8,553 bases of DNA from Methanomassiliicoccaceae archaeon. Its GTDB lineage: Archaea > Thermoplasmatota > Thermoplasmata > Methanomassiliicoccales > Methanomethylophilaceae. The position numbers and the translations under genes are program-made. Below, piece by piece: positions 4,628 through 8,553 of the stretch (positions are counted from its first letter, which is position 1; each line of letters starts with the position of its first letter). The stretch spans positions 1 to 8,553 of the forward strand of contig WRNI01000056.1 in assembly GCA_009776695.1 (NCBI GenBank), written 5' to 3'. Below the pieces are notes generated by a model, which saw only the letters and a list, made by a program, of their open reading frames with translations, was not told the DNA's origin and did not search any database.

Positions 4628-7141
4628 TCAGTTCCTTTCTGTTATCGAATATTCGCCGCTCCACAGCTCCAGCGTAGGCGACGACACCGGGACGTAGTTG
4701 CCCATTGTCCCCAAACGCTCTTTGTAATCGTCGATGTGCCCCGACGATGCCGATGCGCCTCCGTATACCTTCGTTCCTCTCATCAATGACGCGGACATGC
4801 CTGCCGTCGCGGATAAATAAGGCATATTGGTGCCTACCTCCAAACTTGCGCGGAGGTCAACGTCCCTCGGGTGGACCTTTCCGTTCCTGTCCCTTGATAT
4901 CGAAAATCCGAACTTCGCCTCGCCTTTCAGCGGATCCACTTCATCTCCAAGACTGAGCGTCAGGTCTGCGCTGACGCCGCTCCTGCCGGTCATGTGATTC
5001 TTATAACTGGAATGGTCGATGGAGCCGAACGGTGTCCATAAAGTAATGGATGATGTGCTCTGATGCAGATTCGATTTATACTTCATGAACCCGAAGTCTA
5101 TCGTGTACTCGTACTTCTTTATGAAGTTCTTATAGAACGAAGAGTTCTCATCGATCTCGCCGTCATTGAACGAGTTCTTCTTCCTTTTCTGCTCTTCTAT
5201 CATCGCGTTGCCCTCGGTCCGTTTGTATTCTTCAAGTCTCCTTTCCATAGCCCTCAGCATTTCCTCGTCACAGCCGCACTCGCGTATGTCCAGCAGCTGA
5301 TTGCCGATCGCGTACGCCTGTAAGAGATTGCCGATCGCAGTGCTTATACCGCCGGATATAAGGCCTATGAGCTTCTTCTCCTCATCGTCCCGTATCTTCT
5401 CATCGGATATGCACATAAGATGTTTCATCGCCGATTGGTACATCTTGGGAACGTACTTCTCCAGTTTCTTGTACGCCATGGATGTTGCCTGGGTCGCCTG
5501 TCCGAACCACGGCACGATGAGGGCCTTGACCTGAGGGTAATATGTTGTATGGATCCTGTGCAGCCTTATCATGTACTCGTCGCTGGAGATCTTGTCATTG
5601 TGATACAGGTCCGCCAGGCTCGACGACTCCGCGTGCACCGTCTGCTCAAGCTGATCGATCCTGCGCCCGAAGTTCTCCCGCATCTGCATAAGCCCCTCTG
5701 TCGTCTTTCCGTTGATACTCCCTATGTACATGATAAGCGCCGATTTGTTATACTCGAAGAGGTGAACGTTCTCCTTCTGCACTATGATGTCCCAGGGGTT
5801 CGCATAGTCGAAGGGGTCCAGCGCGTTTATGGCCTGAATGGGATCGAGCTTGCTGGTCTGTTTGAAAAGGTCCTTGGCATCGTCGGACATGCCTCCGCCG
5901 CCGAAACCGCCGCCCATTTTTGCAATGAGATCGTCCGTACCGCCCGCCATCATTTTTTCAAGGCTTTTCATCATATCGTTGGCCTGCGACATCGCCTTGC
6001 TCATAAGCTCGTTGGCAAGGTTCGGATCGACGGATATGTTGGTGGCGTTCCTGAACTGCATGGGGTTGTCCGCTGCCGCCCTCATGAAGTCGGGGGCCGC
6101 CATGCCGCCTATGCGGGACTGGATGCCCATGTTATCTAACGTGTCCGCCTGCATACGGACCATATGCTTGGAGTAGCGGGCGTTGAACTGTCCGAGTGTA
6201 ACAGCCTCTTGATTCGCCGCCTCCATCGCACTCTGGACCGCTCTTTTGTTCTCTTCGTTGACCGTTGTGAATTGAGTTATCACAGTCATGTCCGGTATCC
6301 TTATCTTCATCCTGACGGCGGCGGAGGCGGCGTCAGCCTTCATCTTCGCGGCCGTCGTCGGATCGATGGGGCCGAAGAGATCGGCGTATGTGACCACCTC
6401 GATCTTACAAAGCTCTTCCATGTACTGCTCCTGCACGGCCTCGTTCTCAAGGTCGCCCTCCCTTGACGGGGCGCCTTCGTTGACCTTTTTATCCAGTTCG
6501 TTATATGCTTTTGCCAGCAGGGTGGAATTGTTCATCGACGCTTTCATCGCCAGTTCGTTCACTCCTCTCTTGTTGCCTTTCAGTTTGTGACATACTGTCA
6601 TGGCGTTCATCGCCTGCAATGAGCCGCCGGAGACGTTCATCGCCGTCTCGAAGAACTGCTGCGCCTCCGCCTGCCTGTTCGTGTCAAGATACAGATTGCC
6701 GAGGCACACGAGCGGTCCGGCGCTGTTCGCGCCCGGGTTGCCGTTGGTCAATGACAGCCACAGCGCATACTGCAGCACTTTCTCGGCGTCCGCGTATATC
6801 TCCGCTTCCCTCATACGTATCGCGTCATCATCGTTATTATCGCAGAACATTGCGATCGCGCATCCGAGGTTCTGGGCCGCCCAGACCGCTGTCGGTGCCA
6901 TGTCGAAAACAACGCATGCCAGCGCCAGCGTCGCGTTCGGGATGCCGTTCACGCCCATCAGCGCACTGTCGTACGACAGCTTCGCGGCCAGTTTCACATC
7001 TTTCGTCTTTCCGTCAAAGGACGGCTCCTGTGTGACCGCTTTCCTAAATTCGCCGGCGATGTCCTGTTCGATGATCGGATGCGACCACAGGTAGTACTTC
7101 TTTGCTATTGCCAATATATTTTCAACAGAATTGTTTTCCAC
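4628..7141 (-). CDS. Large TPR-like/beta-domain protein, paralog A (GTG start)
   Basis: This 837-aa protein is the upstream member of the tandem pair and has the same layout as its 828-aa partner. It has an N-terminal helical domain with block 39-107 identical to the partner, and a clear TPR-like unit at about 143-173 (LVCLGNLYLD followed by AQQFFETA). YADLFGPIDP lies at 252-261, a glycine run (GGGFGGGG, 410-417) is absent from the partner, and DPFDYANPWD lies at 442-451. The helical core carries the invariant Cys pair (C622/C624) in ECGCDEE. The strand-rich C-terminal domain spans 661-837. Translation must begin at the GTG at 7139-7141: an in-frame TAA lies two codons upstream, GGGGAG lies 6 nt before it, and the resulting N-terminus (VENILAIAKKYY) aligns with the partner (LENILAIAKKYY). 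It is probably a cytosolic scaffold-like protein with unknown function. The gene begins 97 nt downstream of purC. Confidence 0.88.
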   Translation of the reverse strand: MENNSVENILAIAKKYYLWSHPIIEQDIAGEFRKAVTQEPSFDGKTKDVKLAAKLSYDSALMGVNGIPNATLALACVVFDMAPTAVWAAQNLGCAIAMFCDNNDDDAIRMREAEIYADAEKVLQYALWLSLTNGNPGANSAGPLVCLGNLYLDTNRQAEAQQFFETAMNVSGGSLQAMNAMTVCHKLKGNKRGVNELAMKASMNNSTLLAKAYNELDKKVNEGAPSREGDLENEAVQEQYMEELCKIEVVTYADLFGPIDPTTAAKMKADAASAAVRMKIRIPDMTVITQFTTVNEENKRAVQSAMEAANQEAVTLGQFNARYSKHMVRMQADTLDNMGIQSRIGGMAAPDFMRAAADNPMQFRNATNISVDPNLANELMSKAMSQANDMMKSLEKMMAGGTDDLIAKMGGGFGGGGMSDDAKDLFKQTSKLDPIQAINALDPFDYANPWDIIVQKENVHLFEYNKSALIMYIGSINGKTTEGLMQMRENFGRRIDQLEQTVHAESSSLADLYHNDKISSDEYMIRLHRIHTTYYPQVKALIVPWFGQATQATSMAYKKLEKYVPKMYQSAMKHLMCISDEKIRDDEEKKLIGLISGGISTAIGNLLQAYAIGNQLLDIRECGCDEEMLRAMERRLEEYKRTEGNAMIEEQKRKKNSFNDGEIDENSSFYKNFIKKYEYTIDFGFMKYKSNLHQSTSSITLWTPFGSIDHSSYKNHMTGRSGVSADLTLSLGDEVDPLKGEAKFGFSISRDRNGKVHPRDVDLRASLEVGTNMPYLSATAGMSASLMRGTKVYGGASASSGHIDDYKERLGTMGNYVPVSSPTLELWSGEYSITERN
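4631..5161 (-). repeat. C-terminal duplicated segment, copy in paralog A
   Basis: This is the partner of the segment at 2124-2654 and encodes the strand-rich C-terminal domain. The two copies are direct repeats offset by 2507 bp, large enough to serve as substrates for homologous recombination between the genes. Confidence 0.85.
6821..7027 (-). repeat. N-terminal near-identical segment, copy in paralog A
   Basis: This is the partner of 4290-4496 and encodes residues 39-107 of paralog A. It is a direct repeat offset by 2531 bp. The lack of synonymous change over about 33 consecutive codons points to recent sequence exchange. Confidence 0.9.
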
Positions 7142-7147
7142 AGCTTA

Positions 7148-7153
7148 CTCCCC
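7148..7153 (-). promoter_or_regulatory. Ribosome binding site that fixes the GTG start of paralog A
   Basis: The minus strand reads GGGGAG, ending 6 nt before the GTG at 7141. The in-frame TAA at 7145-7147 lies between this site and the GTG, so no longer N-terminus is possible. Confidence 0.6.
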
Positions 7154-7188
7154 GCAAATTATGTTGAGCACAGTATAGTACAGGCGAC

Positions 7189-7196
7189 TAAATATG
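7189..7196 (-). promoter_or_regulatory. Candidate TATA box for the paralog operon
   Basis: The minus strand reads CATATTTA, centred about 52 nt before the GTG at 7141. Transcription would start near 7167 and leave a leader of about 25 nt containing the GGGGAG site. Other AT-rich spots in the 97-nt gap (around 7217-7226 and 7172-7179) are alternatives. No T-tract terminator follows purC, so read-through from purC is also possible. Confidence 0.35.
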
Positions 7197-7198
7197 CT

Positions 7199-7211
7199 TT
7201 ACCCGGGGTAA
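7199..7211. promoter_or_regulatory. 13-bp palindrome next to the candidate TATA box (possible operator)
   Basis: TTACCC-G-GGGTAA is a perfect inverted repeat with 6-bp arms and a one-base centre, lying 2 bp upstream of the putative TATA box of the paralog operon. A one-base spacer cannot form an RNA hairpin loop, so a DNA-binding site for a dimeric regulator is the more natural reading. It occurs only once here, so chance cannot be excluded. Confidence 0.3.
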
Positions 7212-7238
7212 CGGTGCTTATTTATCCGGCATCCGCGG

Positions 7239-8144
7239 TCATCGGAACTTCTCGCCGGTTATCCTTTCGAACATACTGACGTACAGATCGCTGACCCTTT
7301 TTATCACGTTCTCCGGTAAAGCGGGTATGGGCGGTTCCGGAAGGCCTTTCTCGCGCGCTTCCATAAGCTCCCGATGATATCCTGTCTCGCGGTAATGCTG
7401 GCGCACGAACTCTTTGCTCAGTTCGTCAGCTTTTCCCGACGCGTACGACGCGGCATCCCACCAGCGGTCCTCGTCGAGCGTGCCGAACGTGTCTATGACA
7501 ATAAGTTCTCTTTTCTCATCGTAACCGAACTCCTTCTTCCCGTCGACGTGTATGAGACCTCTCTTTGCCGCCTCTTTTTCTATTATGCCGTCTATCGCAA
7601 GAACGGTGTCCATTATTTTTTTGTAATCATCGTCCGTGAGGCCGGCGATCCTCTTCGCTTCGTCCTCCTCCAGCTCACGGTCGTGAGCCTCCAGTTTCGT
7701 GGTCGTCTCGAGGTACGGGCGCGGAAGCTTCTCGCCGTAACTGACGTTATGGCCTTCGGGGAATCCGAGTGACGATGCCGTCACCTTTCCTGAACGAAGA
7801 CGATCCATAAGCGACCCGGCGGCGTAATGCCTGCAGATTATCTCCAGCGGAATAAGGTAGTTGGCGGTCTTAGTGCTTATCTTATCGTAATCTTCGATTA
7901 TATCGAATCTTTTCACCCTCATCCTGCTCGGCGGAAGGTATTCGATGAGATGTCCTTTTATGCCGTTCTTGTCAAGCAGTCTGAACCAGTACTGCGCCGT
8001 TCTGCAGAGGGTTTCGCCTTTGTTGGGTATCGATGACGGTATCACCTTATCGAATACCGAAATATTATCGCTGAAAACGAATTCCAGCGTCCTGTCATCT
8101 ACTTGGTAAACTTCTTTGACCTTCCCCTTCCTTATCAGCTTCAT
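7239..8144 (-). CDS. purC: Phosphoribosylaminoimidazole-succinocarboxamide synthase (SAICAR synthetase)
   Basis: PurC (EC 6.3.2.6) joins aspartate to CAIR using ATP, giving SAICAR in cytosolic de novo purine biosynthesis. The 301-aa length is in the range of the longer family members. Family landmarks appear in order: the N-terminal nucleotide-binding KGKVKEVY (6-13), FSDNISVFD (24-32), PLEIICRHYAAGS (99-111), YLETTTKLEAHD (144-155), the signature-like VDGKKEFG (200-207) and the acidic IDTFGTLDEDRWW (217-229), equivalent to the DE-x-TPDSSRFW region of bacterial enzymes. The C-terminal tail (about 255-301) is helical. The ATG at 8142-8144 has no SD, but a TATA-like TTAATAT lies 25 nt upstream, suggesting a leaderless transcript. 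The gene is 54 nt downstream of the CinA-domain gene. No other purine gene is visible in the window. The assignment is firm. Confidence 0.97.
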   Translation of the reverse strand: MKLIRKGKVKEVYQVDDRTLEFVFSDNISVFDKVIPSSIPNKGETLCRTAQYWFRLLDKNGIKGHLIEYLPPSRMRVKRFDIIEDYDKISTKTANYLIPLEIICRHYAAGSLMDRLRSGKVTASSLGFPEGHNVSYGEKLPRPYLETTTKLEAHDRELEEDEAKRIAGLTDDDYKKIMDTVLAIDGIIEKEAAKRGLIHVDGKKEFGYDEKRELIVIDTFGTLDEDRWWDAASYASGKADELSKEFVRQHYRETGYHRELMEAREKGLPEPPIPALPENVIKRVSDLYVSMFERITGEKFR

Positions 8145-8165
8145 CGCCGTAAAATGGAGTTATGG

Positions 8166-8172
8166 ATATTAA
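8166..8172 (-). promoter_or_regulatory. Candidate TATA box of purC
   Basis: TTAATAT on the minus strand is centred 25 nt upstream of the purC ATG, the distance expected between an archaeal TATA box and the transcription start. The mRNA would therefore begin at or next to the ATG, which fits the missing SD. Confidence 0.45.
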
Positions 8173-8198
8173 GCCTTCGCAATACGTCAGCGTTACGG

Positions 8199-8553
8199 TC
8201 ACTCTCCGGTGACGAGGTCCGTGAGCGATCTTATGACGTTCGCGGCCGTCGCTTTTCTGATGTCGCTGCGCGATCCTCTGAGCGCGAGTGCTTTGCATTC
8301 CGTCGTGACGCCGTCGGTGACCGCTATGAACACTGTGCCTACAGGTTTTGCGGCGGTCCCTCCACCCGGTCCGGCGATGCCTGTCGCCGATGCCGCTATG
8401 TCCGTACCGAATGTCATTTTTGCGCTGAGCGCCATTTCTTTTGCGGTCTCGGCGCTCACCGCTCCGAACTTTTCCAGCGTTGCGCGTGAGACGTTAAGTA
8501 TCCTGTTCTTCGAATCGTTCGAATATGTGACCGCAGATCCCATGAAAAATTCA
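8199..8553 (-). CDS. CinA/PncC C-terminal domain protein, nicotinamide-nucleotide amidase-like (5' end outside window)
   Basis: This domain hydrolyses nicotinamide mononucleotide to nicotinate mononucleotide and ammonia (EC 3.5.1.42, pyridine nucleotide salvage) in characterised members. It is found alone (PncC) or at the C-terminus of CinA. Visible family features are the GSAVTYSN segment, the helix with LEKFGAVSAETAKEMA, TGIAGPGGG and KPVGTVFIAV, ending in VTGE. The frame stays open upstream of the internal ATG at 8543 (encoding EFF before it), matching the usual x-F-x-G-x-VTYSN context. The true start therefore lies beyond the window, and the catalytic-serine motif (ESCTGG in the family) is not visible. 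Whether this is a stand-alone PncC or a full CinA cannot be decided here. The gene ends 54 nt before purC. Confidence 0.9.
   Translation of the reverse strand, partial: EFFMGSAVTYSNDSKNRILNVSRATLEKFGAVSAETAKEMALSAKMTFGTDIAASATGIAGPGGGTAAKPVGTVFIAVTDGVTTECKALALRGSRSDIRKATAANVIRSLTDLVTGE

Noticed and set aside
5420..6139. Long plus-strand open frame (239 codons) opposite paralog A, and similar ones at 827-1375 and 1273-1761
   Set aside because: They lie antisense to well-supported minus-strand genes with conserved protein sequence, show no domain or SD support, and their composition is that of a mirrored high-GC coding frame.
4290..7027. The near-identical blocks as an insertion sequence or mobile element
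   Set aside because: Both copies lie in frame inside homologous positions of paralogous genes, with no terminal inverted repeats, target-site duplications or transposase; they are gene-internal paralogous segments.
8147..8198. Six-base inverted repeat CCGTAA...TTACGG flanking the purC TATA-like box, with 40 nt between the arms
   Set aside because: The arms are short, cannot be extended on either side and are widely spaced; chance is the simplest explanation.

Overview
The window looks archaeal, most likely from a Thermoplasmata-type methanogen lineage (Methanomassiliicoccales would fit), but this is inference. The support is moderate GC, heavy ATA (Ile) and AGG (Arg) codon use, Shine-Dalgarno sequences close to AGGAGGTGAT, TATA-like boxes about 25 nt upstream of start codons that lack an SD (leaderless style), and a locus rich in zinc ribbons. 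All seven genes lie on the minus strand, so the biological order runs from high to low coordinates. No intergenic stretch exceeds about 120 bases, and I see no tRNA, rRNA, CRISPR array, transposase or integrase.

High-coordinate end (8553-7239): housekeeping. A CinA/PncC C-terminal-domain gene (its start lies outside the window) is followed by a complete purC (SAICAR synthetase, purine biosynthesis). purC has a TATA-like box 25 nt before its ATG and no SD, so it is probably leaderless.

Middle (7141-2121): two large paralogous genes in tandem (837 and 828 codons, 20 nt apart, each with a good SD), presumably one operon. I recognise no named function. Each has a helical, TPR-like N-terminal third, a diverged helical middle, a conserved helical core with an invariant ECGCDEE motif, and a beta-rich C-terminal domain. 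Their similarity is mosaic. A 69-residue N-terminal block is 100% identical in protein and about 97% identical in DNA. The last 177 residues are about 93% identical. The region between is much more diverged. This pattern suggests gene conversion or strong constraint on the two ends. A hairpin plus T6 terminator follows the second paralog.

Low-coordinate end (2002-1): a second unit of zinc-ribbon and PH-like genes. A 119-aa protein is almost entirely four tandem zinc ribbons. Four nucleotides later comes a 259-aa protein with a split N-terminal Cys cluster and three C-terminal ribbons. Next is a gene, cut by the window edge, that begins with two tandem PH/GRAM-like repeats. Together the five non-housekeeping genes form an accessory module of uncharacterised scaffold/adaptor-type proteins. 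No enzyme is visible in the part seen. Any role in stress, envelope or conflict biology is a hypothesis.
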